A model generated the notes under the pieces. The model was not told where the DNA came from. It saw nothing but the letters and a program-made list of their open reading frames with translations, and ran no database searches. From assembly GCA_002305925.1 (NCBI GenBank), contig DBRL01000014.1:13772-77771 (forward strand): 64,000 nucleotides of DNA, read 5' to 3'. Numbering within the stretch: the first letter of the stretch is position 1; each line of letters starts with the position of its first letter. Below, piece by piece: positions 16,593 to 24,422 of this stretch. Source of the stretch: Candidatus Peregrinibacteria bacterium UBA1369 (GTDB lineage Bacteria; Patescibacteriota; Gracilibacteria; UBA1369). The position numbers and the translations under genes were made by a program.

Positions 16593-16868
16593 TTATTTGA
16601 GTAAATTCATAACCTGCTTGGCAGATTTGCCCTGAAAAGTCCCATGGCTTTTGGCCTCAGCTATCTCTGCATAAACATCTGTAAGATTAGACTCCACTTC
16701 GTCGCTGATGAACTTTGGTTTGCTGGATTTAATATCATCCAAAATTAAATGAATAATATAATCGCTAGGCTTAACGCCATATTGATCAGCATTAACCTGT
16801 AATAAGTGATAAAACTTGTTTTCAACTTTAAGGCGAATTTCTTTTTTTGAGTCTGTTTGTGATGACAT
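16593..16868 (-). CDS. Module 2 antitoxin
   Basis: 91 residues from ATG 16868 (MSSQTDSKKEIRLKVENKF). A longer frame exists upstream, but it runs through repeat copy 3 and the promoter, so the inner ATG is preferred. N-terminal strand-helix-helix (about 8-45) suggests a ribbon-helix-helix fold; the C-terminal region is acidic, ending with AKQVMNLLK. Precedes and is co-transcribed with the RelE/YafQ toxin. Confidence 0.7.
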   Translation of the reverse strand: MSSQTDSKKEIRLKVENKFYHLLQVNADQYGVKPSDYIIHLILDDIKSSKPKFISDEVESNLTDVYAEIAEAKSHGTFQGKSAKQVMNLLK

Positions 16869-16872
16869 TTCC

Positions 16873-16925
16873 GTAATTATTACATGATTCTTCCTTAATT
16901 TTACCGTTTTTAGGGAATTTTGCAA
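16873..16925 (-). promoter_or_regulatory. Promoter and operator of TA module 2
   Basis: Minus strand: -35 TTGCAA (16920-16925), 16-base spacer, -10 TAAAAT (16898-16903). The palindrome GTAATTATTAC (16873-16883) lies just before the antitoxin start and is a likely autorepression site. Confidence 0.55.
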
Positions 16926-16940
16926 GGAGAATAAAGATAT

Positions 16941-16975
16941 AGTTCTAGAATTGTCCCCTCCGTTCCACCATGTTT
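16941..16975 (+). repeat. Direct repeat copy 3
   Basis: AGTTCTAGAATT then GTCCCCTCCGTTCC ACCATGTTT; the last 23 bases equal the tRNA-Asp end except one base. Starts 736 bases after copy 2 (core to core) and closes the second cassette. Confidence 0.78.
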
Positions 16976-17030
16976 GCACCACGGCCTCGGGTGGCGCATT
17001 GAGTGATGCATTTTTTGAAAACAAGTGCTC

Positions 17031-17291
17031 CTAGACAACCCGATAAATCTCTTTGCGGTGGGCGATTTTTATAATCAGAACAATCACGATTTTACCATTT
17101 GGGCGTAACTGGAAGATGAAGCGATAATCGCCGAAACGAAATCTGAAAACATCTTGATAATTAACTATTCTGGCCGCGTATTTAAGCGGGTCGCTTTTAG
17201 AGCTCATTTCCCTGAGCTTCGACAAAAGATACTTACGAGTGTTCGCATCGAATTTAGACAGTTCTTTGGCTGCTGTTTTAGAAAACTCAAT
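17031..17291 (-). pseudogene. Orphan RelE/ParE toxin lacking a normal start codon
   Basis: The minus-strand frame reads IEFSKTAAKELSKFD and continues through LREMSSKSD, RFRFGDYRFIFQL to the C-terminal HRKEIYR, a complete RelE/ParE sequence of about 87 residues. The family-like N-terminus begins near 17291, but only ATA or ATT codons occur there and an in-frame stop lies upstream; the first TTG is at 17225 and would remove the first helix. No antitoxin gene is adjacent. It is either started at a rare codon or a decayed toxin left by an earlier cassette. Confidence 0.65.
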
Positions 17292-17359
17292 TATAAACCG
17301 TTTCTGATCAGCGCAATGATCCTGCCGGTAATTTCAGTGGTTTTGGCTGGCTATCTGAC

Positions 17360-18283
17360 CTATTTTTTTCTGGCCAGCGTGACGATCATGTAGGCTTCGT
17401 GCTGCGCCGGCTGGGCTGAAACATGCTGCAGGTCGCTGTTAAGATAATAGGTGCGGCTGATTTTGCCGGGAATTTTCTTGCCGGAGCGGACCCAGTCATT
17501 GAGCAGTACTTCATAGCCGCCGTCGGCGACAAAAGCGCGGTCGAGCTGACGTCTGAACAGTTCGCCGGTGGAAAAAACGCTGCCGTCGGAGGAGGCGAAG
17601 GCGGCAAATTCCGGCTGTGGCCTGTCCGTGTGAAAAGCCAGACAGTGAAAAGGCGACTGCTCGCCCATGGCCTGCAATTCACGGAGACCGGCGCCGTTGC
17701 CGGGACGGACATCCTGCAGATGAAAAAGGTAACCCCCGCGGCGTAAAGCGTTTCTGATCTGGGCGATGGCATGCGGGATAAACTGAGTGGCGTCCAGGGT
17801 AGACAAACCGGTCACCATGTCCAGACTGTCATGCAGGTTGAGGCTGTCCAGCCGGTGATATGAGCCGGTGACCACGCGGGCACCCGGGTGCAGTTTGGCA
17901 TTGGCCTCGACTGATTGGGGATTGACGTCCATTTCGGTCCAACTGTGTTTTTCTACCGTACCGTCCAGGAAATTGTGTACCATGCTGCCGGTCGCACCGC
18001 TGCCGATATCAAGACCACCCCGCCGCGGCAGATCGAATTTTTCGAAGAAGTGGCCCACCGCAGCCCTGATGGCCTCCCGGAAATGCTGGCGGGTACGGTC
18101 AAAAGTGGGGGACTCCACCCCCGGGTCAAATTGGCTGATTCCAGCCTCCTCCTCGGCCACGTCCCGGGGAGAGTAAAGGCTCCCCTCAATGGCGCAGGGG
18201 TGTAAATACCCCGATTCGTACATGACGCGCAGAGGCCACTGTGGCTCAATGTCTCCACTACTGATCTGATAGTCGTTTTTCAT
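17360..18283 (-). CDS. SAM-dependent methyltransferase
   Basis: Class I Rossmann methyltransferase, 307 residues from ATG 18283. Motif I LDIGSGATG is at about residues 89-97, the acidic ribose-binding motif TEMDVNP about 23 residues later, and a later strand GGYLFHLQDV follows GLSTLD. The substrate is unknown. A longer frame starts 54 bases upstream, but the inner ATG gives a natural N-terminus. It borders the toxin-antitoxin island. Confidence 0.8.
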   Translation of the reverse strand: MKNDYQISSGDIEPQWPLRVMYESGYLHPCAIEGSLYSPRDVAEEEAGISQFDPGVESPTFDRTRQHFREAIRAAVGHFFEKFDLPRRGGLDIGSGATGSMVHNFLDGTVEKHSWTEMDVNPQSVEANAKLHPGARVVTGSYHRLDSLNLHDSLDMVTGLSTLDATQFIPHAIAQIRNALRRGGYLFHLQDVRPGNGAGLRELQAMGEQSPFHCLAFHTDRPQPEFAAFASSDGSVFSTGELFRRQLDRAFVADGGYEVLLNDWVRSGKKIPGKISRTYYLNSDLQHVSAQPAQHEAYMIVTLARKK

Positions 18284-18580
18284 ATAACGGTTGTTTAAGA
18301 GGCCCAAACCCAGGGTGAGGTCGGGATTAAACCACAAAGATGTAATGGTGTCAAAGCAAAGAGATGTCTACTATTACCGCAGGCCCTAATTAGAAAAAAG
18401 TAGACAGCTCAATTTAGAAGGTGCCGGCTACCCGGACTGTATATTGTTGGCCCGGCGCCACGCCGACGCCAAGGCTGATTGGCCAGTTGATCGGCTTGGC
18501 GGGGACAAAAACTAACTAAGGAAACATTCGGACAACGCATGGAAATGAGGGGGGAAACTGATTGATTATAAAAAGAAAAG
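18284..18580. other. Intergenic region with a long inverted repeat
   Basis: No gene. GAGATGTCTACT (18361-18372) and AGTAGACAGCTC (18399-18410) form an 11-of-12 inverted repeat around a 26-base gap; a second GC-rich hairpin around GCCAAG/CTTGGC lies near 18470-18505. Function unknown. Confidence 0.4.
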
Positions 18581-18608
18581 TTGCCATTTTGTAAAAGTTC
18601 AATACAAT
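18581..18608 (+). promoter_or_regulatory. Promoter of the small lipoprotein gene
   Basis: -35 TTGCCA (18581-18586), 16-base spacer, -10 TACAAT (18603-18608). Confidence 0.6.
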
Positions 18609-18643
18609 TGAGGCAGTGTTAATCCCTAAACAAAAATTTTTAT

Positions 18644-18940
18644 ATGAAAAAAACGCATGCAGGTCTGCTTTTTGCAGTCATGGCAACCGGTCTGATCTTT
18701 TCCGGATGTCAAAAGCCGGCTGAGGTTACCGTAAATGACGAAGCCGTAACCGGAACCATCAAGATTGAACCGGCTGGTGAAACCGAACAGGTAAACGGAT
18801 CAATTACCATTGAGCAGCCACAAGAAATGGCCGTAAACGGATCAGTCAGCATCGTTCCAGCCGTTGAACAGCCAGCGGTTGAGGTTCAAATGGAGACGGC
18901 CGCTCCCGCCGTGGAAGAAGTTGTTACGCTGGGGAATTAG
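18644..18940 (+). CDS. Small lipoprotein, 98 aa
   Basis: Signal peptide with Lys-Lys start, hydrophobic core and lipobox IFSGC (Cys at 22), so it should be lipid-anchored outside the membrane. The mature part is acidic, with two near-repeats of the pattern VNGSxxI and Pro/Glu/Val-rich stretches, and is probably unstructured. Own promoter and own terminator make it a monocistronic, perhaps strongly expressed, surface protein. Function unknown. Confidence 0.75.
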   Translation: MKKTHAGLLFAVMATGLIFSGCQKPAEVTVNDEAVTGTIKIEPAGETEQVNGSITIEQPQEMAVNGSVSIVPAVEQPAVEVQMETAAPAVEEVVTLGN

Positions 18941-18963
18941 GCCTCTGTAAAATCAGTTCTTGT

Positions 18964-18989
18964 AACGCTCCGCCAGTCGGGGCGTTTTT
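18964..18989 (+). terminator. Intrinsic terminator of the small lipoprotein gene
   Basis: Stem AACGCTCCG / CGGGGCGTT (one G-T pair), 5-base loop, then TTT. Confidence 0.85.
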
Positions 18990-19022
18990 AAATTGGAACC
19001 AGTCGAAAAAACATGTTTTGTG

Positions 19023-19051
19023 TTGACATTTTAATATCTTTGCGGTTTAAT
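19023..19051 (+). promoter_or_regulatory. Promoter of the 796-aa protein gene
   Basis: -35 TTGACA (19023-19028), 17-base spacer, -10 TTTAAT (19046-19051). Confidence 0.6.
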
Positions 19052-19086
19052 ACTATCTCAAATTATTTTTTAGGTAATTTTTAATT

Positions 19087-21477
19087 ATGCAGGACGGGCA
19101 CAAGAAAACCGGGGAAAACAACAACGGGTGCAATCTGAAGGTAATTGCTTATGAAGAACTGCCCCTGGATCAGTCCGACAAACTGCCCCGGCCAATCATT
19201 ATGCCTGTACCCCAGCCGCCGGTTTTGCCAAGCGTTGCCGTCAGAACAGGTGATACCATACCCGCCCCCTGGGGCACTCAGGAACCGTCCCTCCGGGAAA
19301 GACAGCGACGCGATACCCACCCCTACAGCCCTTTTAGCGACAGCACCGACCAGACGGCCAAAAGTCATTCCTCCTCTCCAGCCATCTCCGGCATCAGAAT
19401 GCAGACTTTGACACCAGCCGAACGCGATGAGATAGAAGAAACAAACCGCAATGCCGCCATGATTTCCGAAAACATGCGTGCTTCTCTGCAGCCCGGCCGG
19501 CTACCCAATTTGACCGATATTTTTGCCGACGATGAGGAGGTAACCGGGCTGGTGGAAGAAAGCTCACTCTTTGCCGAAACAGCCGAACCCGTAAAGCGGA
19601 CACTGGCTGAAACCGTGGTTGCTCCAGACCGGCCCGGTACTGCCAGCGATCAGAAACAGCCCCAATTAGACATCGAGGAAGACACTTTGGTGGAAATCGA
19701 GGTGGGGGCGCAACCCCGACCAGAACCACGGCTGCCGACAGCGACGGTTTCTTCAACCGCTCCTGTACAGGTGCCCCTAACGCCATCAGACCGTCCAACT
19801 CCGGTTCCTCCAGCTCCGCCATTGCCAAAAATCAGCGAGCCCGCGCCCCGGCGGGAAGTTGAGAAAAAACCCGACACTGCCGCGCCCTTGCCGCAACCGG
19901 CGAAAAAGTCATTGTGGGGAAGGATGAAAAGCAGTGTCAGCGAAACCGTAGCCGCCGCCAGCGGCGCCATCGGCGCCTTTGTGCGCAGGCACAAAAGCGG
20001 GGTGGCCCTGGCGGCCGCCACCAGCCTGGCGGCGGCGACCGGCGCCGGCGTACTGTATCAGCAGGATCAGCAGCAGGAGGCCCAATCCGCCGCTCCTTCG
20101 CATCAGACCGTAGACACGCCGCCGGCGCCGTCCCCCCTAACGGCCGTGGCGCAAAGTTCCAACTCTGCCAACGAGACCGCTTCGACAGTGGGCGGTCTGG
20201 AAAGTTCGCCCACCGACAGCACGGAAAAGGTTGCCAGACAGGACAGCAAATCTGATGCCAGCAGTCCCGACGCCCCGTCGGCCACACCCGAGCAGCTGCC
20301 GAAAAGCCGCAGTTTTGCCAAAAATCTCCAGGAGTCAAAAAGCCCTCTAGTGCAGGACATTCTGAACCAGGGCGAGACCACGCTACAGGGCAGCATTCTG
20401 TCCAACACCATGCTGATGCCTTTTGTCGGACTGGCCAATAACGCCCAGAAAGCCGAATTGTCCAAGCTGCAGCGTTCGATCAACCTGGGCATGGGAGTTT
20501 TTTTCAATGAGCATTTCGGCACCGCCGCCAAAACCGCCGAGAGCCTGAAAGATCCCAACCTGCGGGCGCTCCATTCCACCGCCAAGGTGATGAAGGAAAA
20601 AGGCTGGGCACCAGCCTCGCTGACCAAGGAAAAATATCCGGAAGAATATCGGCTGGCAGCGCAAATTTTCCGCGACGGCCATGAATTGGGTCTGGATCGG
20701 ACCGACAACCCGGATCCGAAAGTGCAGGACCGCGTCAACGGCAATATGTTCCAGGCCAAACACAACGGCGACAATATAAAATTGCGCAAAGACAACGGCC
20801 AGTATCATATAGTACTGGAGGCCGTGTTTGGAATTTTTGAGGGAAAATCCTTTAAAGAAGCCCTGCAGACGCTTGATTCCACCAAAGCCCCGTCCAATAA
20901 TGCGGAGGGGAACCTGGCGGGAAACCCTGACTTGACGCAGAGGTCAACCTCCGGCGGTATTGATGAAATTACCGACAACCCCTCTGAGGAGTCTTCGGTT
21001 CCACCCGAGACCGCTCCCACATCAACATTTTTACAAAACAGTATTGGTGGAAGTAATTCCGGCGGCCACGGAGTGTCCCGGGAGGCGAGAAAAATTTTCT
21101 CGCAACGTCCTGACACCAGTGAGATTGACGCCGAATGGCAGGAACTGTTCGAAAAACAGGACTTGCTCAAGGCCGAGCGCAAAACCCTGGAAAAGGAACA
21201 GTTGATGGATTTGACAGTGCCGGTGGGACTCAAACCGAGTGAACTGCATGGCATTCTACCTGCCGCAGTCGGCGAAAAACTGGCCGAACTATATCCGCAG
21301 GCCGACCGTGAAAAGGTGATTGGCATAGTCAAACGCTACGGTTTCATCGGCTTCCGGCTGGTCAGCTCCGACCGTGAGAACGGCCGCTACCGCGTGCAGT
21401 TTTTCAAAAACACTTTCCGCATTATCAAGGAAGTGCTGGCCAAAAAGGCCGTCAAAAAAGCGGACCGGCTGTCTTGA
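19087..21477 (+). CDS. Large low-complexity membrane-anchored protein, 796 aa
   Basis: Not recognised. Four parts can be seen: about 300 residues of Pro/Glu/Thr-rich, probably disordered sequence; a basic collar (FVRRHKS) followed by a single weakly hydrophobic Ala/Gly-rich segment at about 304-324; a Ser/Thr/Pro-rich linker; and two more ordered regions (about 420-590, and 690-796 with VGLKPSELHGILPAAVGEKLAELY and a basic end). There is no N-terminal signal, so the topology would be N-in with a central anchor if the segment spans the membrane. It has its own promoter and terminator. It may organise the envelope, but nothing proves that. Confidence 0.65.
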   Translation: MQDGHKKTGENNNGCNLKVIAYEELPLDQSDKLPRPIIMPVPQPPVLPSVAVRTGDTIPAPWGTQEPSLRERQRRDTHPYSPFSDSTDQTAKSHSSSPAISGIRMQTLTPAERDEIEETNRNAAMISENMRASLQPGRLPNLTDIFADDEEVTGLVEESSLFAETAEPVKRTLAETVVAPDRPGTASDQKQPQLDIEEDTLVEIEVGAQPRPEPRLPTATVSSTAPVQVPLTPSDRPTPVPPAPPLPKISEPAPRREVEKKPDTAAPLPQPAKKSLWGRMKSSVSETVAAASGAIGAFVRRHKSGVALAAATSLAAATGAGVLYQQDQQQEAQSAAPSHQTVDTPPAPSPLTAVAQSSNSANETASTVGGLESSPTDSTEKVARQDSKSDASSPDAPSATPEQLPKSRSFAKNLQESKSPLVQDILNQGETTLQGSILSNTMLMPFVGLANNAQKAELSKLQRSINLGMGVFFNEHFGTAAKTAESLKDPNLRALHSTAKVMKEKGWAPASLTKEKYPEEYRLAAQIFRDGHELGLDRTDNPDPKVQDRVNGNMFQAKHNGDNIKLRKDNGQYHIVLEAVFGIFEGKSFKEALQTLDSTKAPSNNAEGNLAGNPDLTQRSTSGGIDEITDNPSEESSVPPETAPTSTFLQNSIGGSNSGGHGVSREARKIFSQRPDTSEIDAEWQELFEKQDLLKAERKTLEKEQLMDLTVPVGLKPSELHGILPAAVGEKLAELYPQADREKVIGIVKRYGFIGFRLVSSDRENGRYRVQFFKNTFRIIKEVLAKKAVKKADRLS

Positions 21478-21514
21478 CCGGGGCGACCAATTTACAGTAG
21501 CAGACAAGTGGGAT

Positions 21515-21547
21515 AGACTGCCGTTGAAAGGGACGACAGTCTTTTTC
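21515..21547 (+). terminator. Intrinsic terminator of the 796-aa protein gene
   Basis: Stem AGACTG-CCGTT / GGACGA-CAGTCT with a small internal mismatch and a 5-base loop, followed by TTTTTCTT. Confidence 0.75.
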
Positions 21548-21567
21548 TTAAATTCAACCCCATTAAC

Positions 21568-22014
21568 ATGACACTCAAAGAACAAATTCAGCAGGATTTT
21601 ATCGAGGCGATGAAAGCCCGCCAGGAAGACCGTAAAAATGCCCTGGCCATGCTCAAGGCCGCCATTATGCGCTGGGAAACGGACGGTGAAAAGAAGGTGG
21701 CTGGTGATGAGGCGGTACTGGCCATAATACAGAAAGAAGTAAAACAGCGCCGTGATGCCGCGGAAGGTTTCCGCAGCGGTGGCAAGGAAGACATGGCCCT
21801 GAAGGAGGAGGCCGAGATGAAAGTACTGCAGGCCTATCTGCCCGAGCAACTGAGTGAGGAAAAGGTGCGCGCCGTGATCAGCGAGACGCTGACGGAGGCC
21901 GGAATCAGCAGCAAGGCCGAGATGGGCCGGGCGATGGGGCTGGTAATGGGAAAGCTGAAAGGCAAAGCCGATGGCGGGATGATCAACCGTGTCGTGGCTT
22001 CATTACTCCAATAG
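21568..22014 (+). CDS. yqeY: GatB/YqeY domain protein
   Basis: 148 residues matching the YqeY family, which is homologous to the tail domain of GatB of the tRNA amidotransferase: MTLKEQIQQDFIEAMKARQEDRKNALAMLK at the start (helices), the central VLAIIQKEVKQRRDAAEGF motif, AYLPEQLSEE and a C-terminal MGKLKGKADGGMINRVV. It may bind tRNA; the free protein has no settled role. Start ATG 21568; ends 60 bases before korA, so co-transcription is possible. Confidence 0.92.
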   Translation: MTLKEQIQQDFIEAMKARQEDRKNALAMLKAAIMRWETDGEKKVAGDEAVLAIIQKEVKQRRDAAEGFRSGGKEDMALKEEAEMKVLQAYLPEQLSEEKVRAVISETLTEAGISSKAEMGRAMGLVMGKLKGKADGGMINRVVASLLQ

Positions 22015-22074
22015 TCCGCCGTCAGGCCGACGGGCAGTCGTGCCATTGTGATAGTGATTTAATCAAAATAACCG

Positions 22075-23976
22075 ATGGAGAAAAAAATCAACAATCTGAG
22101 CTGGATGATCGGCGGGGAAGCCGGTGTGGGCATACAGAGCGCTGGACATTTTTTGGCCCTGCTCTGCTCGCGTGCCGGACTATATGTCTTTGGCAATGCC
22201 GAGTACCCTTCACTGATTCGCGGCGGGCATAATTCCAATTTGATTCGTGTCGCCGATCAGGAAGTATCGATTCATACCGAGACTGTTAACCTGTTATTGG
22301 CGATGAATAAAGAAACCCTGGACCTGCATGTGGGGGAAATATCAACGGGGGGCGGCGTGATTTATGATGGAGAAACAATTAAGGATTATGATTTTACCGG
22401 CCTACGACAAGCTGCCGGGAAGACCGTCGAGGATATCACAATATTTAACGTACCGCTGAAAAAGTTAGCGATGGAAAAGGGCCAGGGTGAGATCACTCGA
22501 AATACGGTGGGGTTGGGGGCCAGTCTGGCTTTGGTCGGGCTGGATATCAAATATTTGCTGGAGGTTTTGAAAGGCGCTTTTGCCCGCAAGGGAGAGGCAG
22601 TGGTGGCACAGAATCTGGCGGCGGCGCAAGCCGGCTATGATTATATAATAGACAATTTTGGCGGGGAGACGGTGGGGGCTGTGCCTGGCAGCGTTGATTT
22701 TGCCTATAAATTAGTACCGGTTGAGCGGCAATCAAAACGTATAATTTTGACAGGTAATGAGGCTGTGTGTCTGGGGGCTCTGAAGGCCGGGGTGAAATTT
22801 GTGGCCGAATATCCGATGACACCGTCCTCGACGGTGCTGCATTTCATGGCCGCGCGGGCCAGGGATTTCAATATAATAGTCAAACATACCGAGGACGAGC
22901 TGGCGGCAATAAATATGGTAGTTGGAGCGGCCTGGGCCGGCGCCCGGGCGATAACCGCGACCTCCGGCGGGGGGTTCGCGCTGATGAGCGAGGCCCTGGG
23001 CATGGCCGGGATGATTGAGGCGCCGGCCGTGATCTACGAAGCGCAGCGCGGAGGGCCGTCCACCGGCCTGCCGACGCGCACCGAACAGAGCGATCTGCGA
23101 TTTGCCATGCATGCCTCACAGGGCGAGTTTCCGCGCCTGGTGGTGGCGCCCGGGGATTACCGCGAACTTTTTTACAAAACATTTGAGGCTTTCAATATCG
23201 CCGATAAATTTCAGATGCCGGCGGTGATTTTGAGCGACAAGCACCTGGGGGAAAGCCTGAAAAATATCGAGCCTTTTGAGACGGACGGGCTGCGGGTGGA
23301 GCGGGGGAAGCTGGTGACCGACCGGGCCGAGCTGGAGCGTCTCCTGAAAAACGGTTACGCGACCCCCGATGGCGGATTTCTACGCTATAAAATTGAGAAG
23401 GATGGTGTGTCTCCGCGCACATTGCCGGGGATGAAAGGCGGTCGGCACCGCGCCTCCACCGATGAACATGACGAGACTGGTGACCTGACCGAAACCCCCG
23501 AAAACCGTACCGCCATGCATGCCAAGCGAATGCGCAAACTGGAAAGCTGTCTGGCCGCGCTGCCGGCGCCGGAGCTGGTGGGGCCAGGGCTGGAGGGGGC
23601 GTACACAGCCGGGCCGGCCTTCGGAGTGGCCGACGGGCCGGAGGAGAGGAGAGATCCCGCCGACATCACTTTTGTCACCTGGGGATCACCGAAAGACGCT
23701 GTACTGGAGGCGATGCAAAAATTGCTGTCGGAAGGCGTGCGGGCCAACATGTTGCAGATAGTATATTTCGTGCCTTTCCATGCCGATGCCGTGCGGGGAG
23801 CGCTGGAGGGTGCACGGGTGAAGGTGGGCGTGGAAATGAATTATGAAGCGCAGATGGCCGCTTATATTCGTGAAAAAACAGGTGTCGCGCTCGATGCCAA
23901 TATTCTCAATTGGAGCGGGCGGCAGATGACGGCCGAAGAGATTTTGCGGAAGACGGGTGAGATTTTGCGGCGATAA
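22075..23976 (+). CDS. korA: 2-oxoacid:ferredoxin oxidoreductase, fused gamma-alpha subunit
   Basis: Half of a two-subunit oxidoreductase that decarboxylates a 2-oxoacid to acyl-CoA and reduces ferredoxin. 633 residues: gamma domain (1-190) beginning GGEAGVGIQSAGHFLA and with EYPSLIRGGHN, then the alpha domain (about 215-633) with NEAVCLGALKAGVKFVAEYPMTPSS, TEDELAAINMVVGAAWAGARA and RTEQSDLRFA. The fusion order is typical of KorA/VorA-like enzymes. 2-oxoglutarate, pyruvate or branched acids are all possible substrates. The beta subunit is 3.6 kb downstream on the same strand, with the class III ribonucleotide reductase genes between them. Confidence 0.92.
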   Translation: MEKKINNLSWMIGGEAGVGIQSAGHFLALLCSRAGLYVFGNAEYPSLIRGGHNSNLIRVADQEVSIHTETVNLLLAMNKETLDLHVGEISTGGGVIYDGETIKDYDFTGLRQAAGKTVEDITIFNVPLKKLAMEKGQGEITRNTVGLGASLALVGLDIKYLLEVLKGAFARKGEAVVAQNLAAAQAGYDYIIDNFGGETVGAVPGSVDFAYKLVPVERQSKRIILTGNEAVCLGALKAGVKFVAEYPMTPSSTVLHFMAARARDFNIIVKHTEDELAAINMVVGAAWAGARAITATSGGGFALMSEALGMAGMIEAPAVIYEAQRGGPSTGLPTRTEQSDLRFAMHASQGEFPRLVVAPGDYRELFYKTFEAFNIADKFQMPAVILSDKHLGESLKNIEPFETDGLRVERGKLVTDRAELERLLKNGYATPDGGFLRYKIEKDGVSPRTLPGMKGGRHRASTDEHDETGDLTETPENRTAMHAKRMRKLESCLAALPAPELVGPGLEGAYTAGPAFGVADGPEERRDPADITFVTWGSPKDAVLEAMQKLLSEGVRANMLQIVYFVPFHADAVRGALEGARVKVGVEMNYEAQMAAYIREKTGVALDANILNWSGRQMTAEEILRKTGEILRR

Positions 23977-23989
23977 AGTAGTAACAAAG

Positions 23990-24010
23990 AGTCTGCGCGT
24001 GCAGACTTTT
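23990..24010 (+). terminator. Intrinsic terminator of korA
   Basis: Perfect 7-bp stem AGTCTGC / GCAGACT with a 4-base loop GCGT followed by TTT, 13 bases after korA. Confidence 0.8.
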
Positions 24011-24332
24011 GTGCACGGTTTGTGTCTTCTGTAAGCCGTTTGGGGTCGTTCAAATTGTGCACGTGCACAGAAATAAGCGCCTGGGATTGATTTGCAAGAA
24101 GGCGGGGCGCGGGCCGGACAGTGGGATTGTTTCAAAGTAAAAAAAGCAGGTTTGACTACCCGCGCGCGAACCAAGGCACAATACAAAACCACCATCTGTG
24201 AAGAAAAATCACAGGCGGCATTATTCTTCCGTTTTAGTCAAAAGCTGTTCCAATTTTTTGTTCGCGGCCACAAGCCATTCAAATAGAAAAGAGTAATGGC
24301 AGAAATTATTTTATCCTGTTGGTCAAAAGAAA
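24011..24332. other. korA-nrdD intergenic region
   Basis: No convincing gene; a 64-codon frame (24092-24286) is basic and family-less. It holds a perfect 14-bp palindrome TGTGCACGTGCACA (24056-24069) and a small hairpin CTGTGA/TCACAG (24196-24214). The palindrome could be a protein-binding site. Confidence 0.45.
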
Positions 24333-24380
24333 ATACTATACCTAGTATTGCCTGAACTTCCAACATACTAGATAATGTGG
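24333..24380 (+). promoter_or_regulatory. nrdD promoter with tandem NrdR-like boxes
   Basis: -35 TTGCCT (24348-24353), 17-base spacer, -10 GATAAT (24371-24376). Box 1 ATACTATACCTAGTAT (24333-24348) and box 2 ATACTAGATAATGTGG (24365-24380) each match about 12 of 16 positions of the NrdR consensus (ACACWATATATWGTGT, quoted from memory) and start 32 bases apart, three helical turns, as is usual for tandem NrdR sites. Box 1 ends at the -35 and box 2 covers the -10, so binding would repress. Confidence 0.65.
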
Positions 24381-24422
24381 TCATTGGCAGTGGATTTAGC
24401 TTATTTATTAACCTTTTGAGTC

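Noticed and set aside
16593..17024. Longer 143-residue form of the module 2 antitoxin
   Set aside because: The extra N-terminus is translated from repeat copy 3 and the promoter; the inner ATG at 16868 fits the fold and the operator.
24092..24286. A 64-codon frame between korA and nrdD
   Set aside because: Basic, composition like chance translation, no ribosome site, no family.
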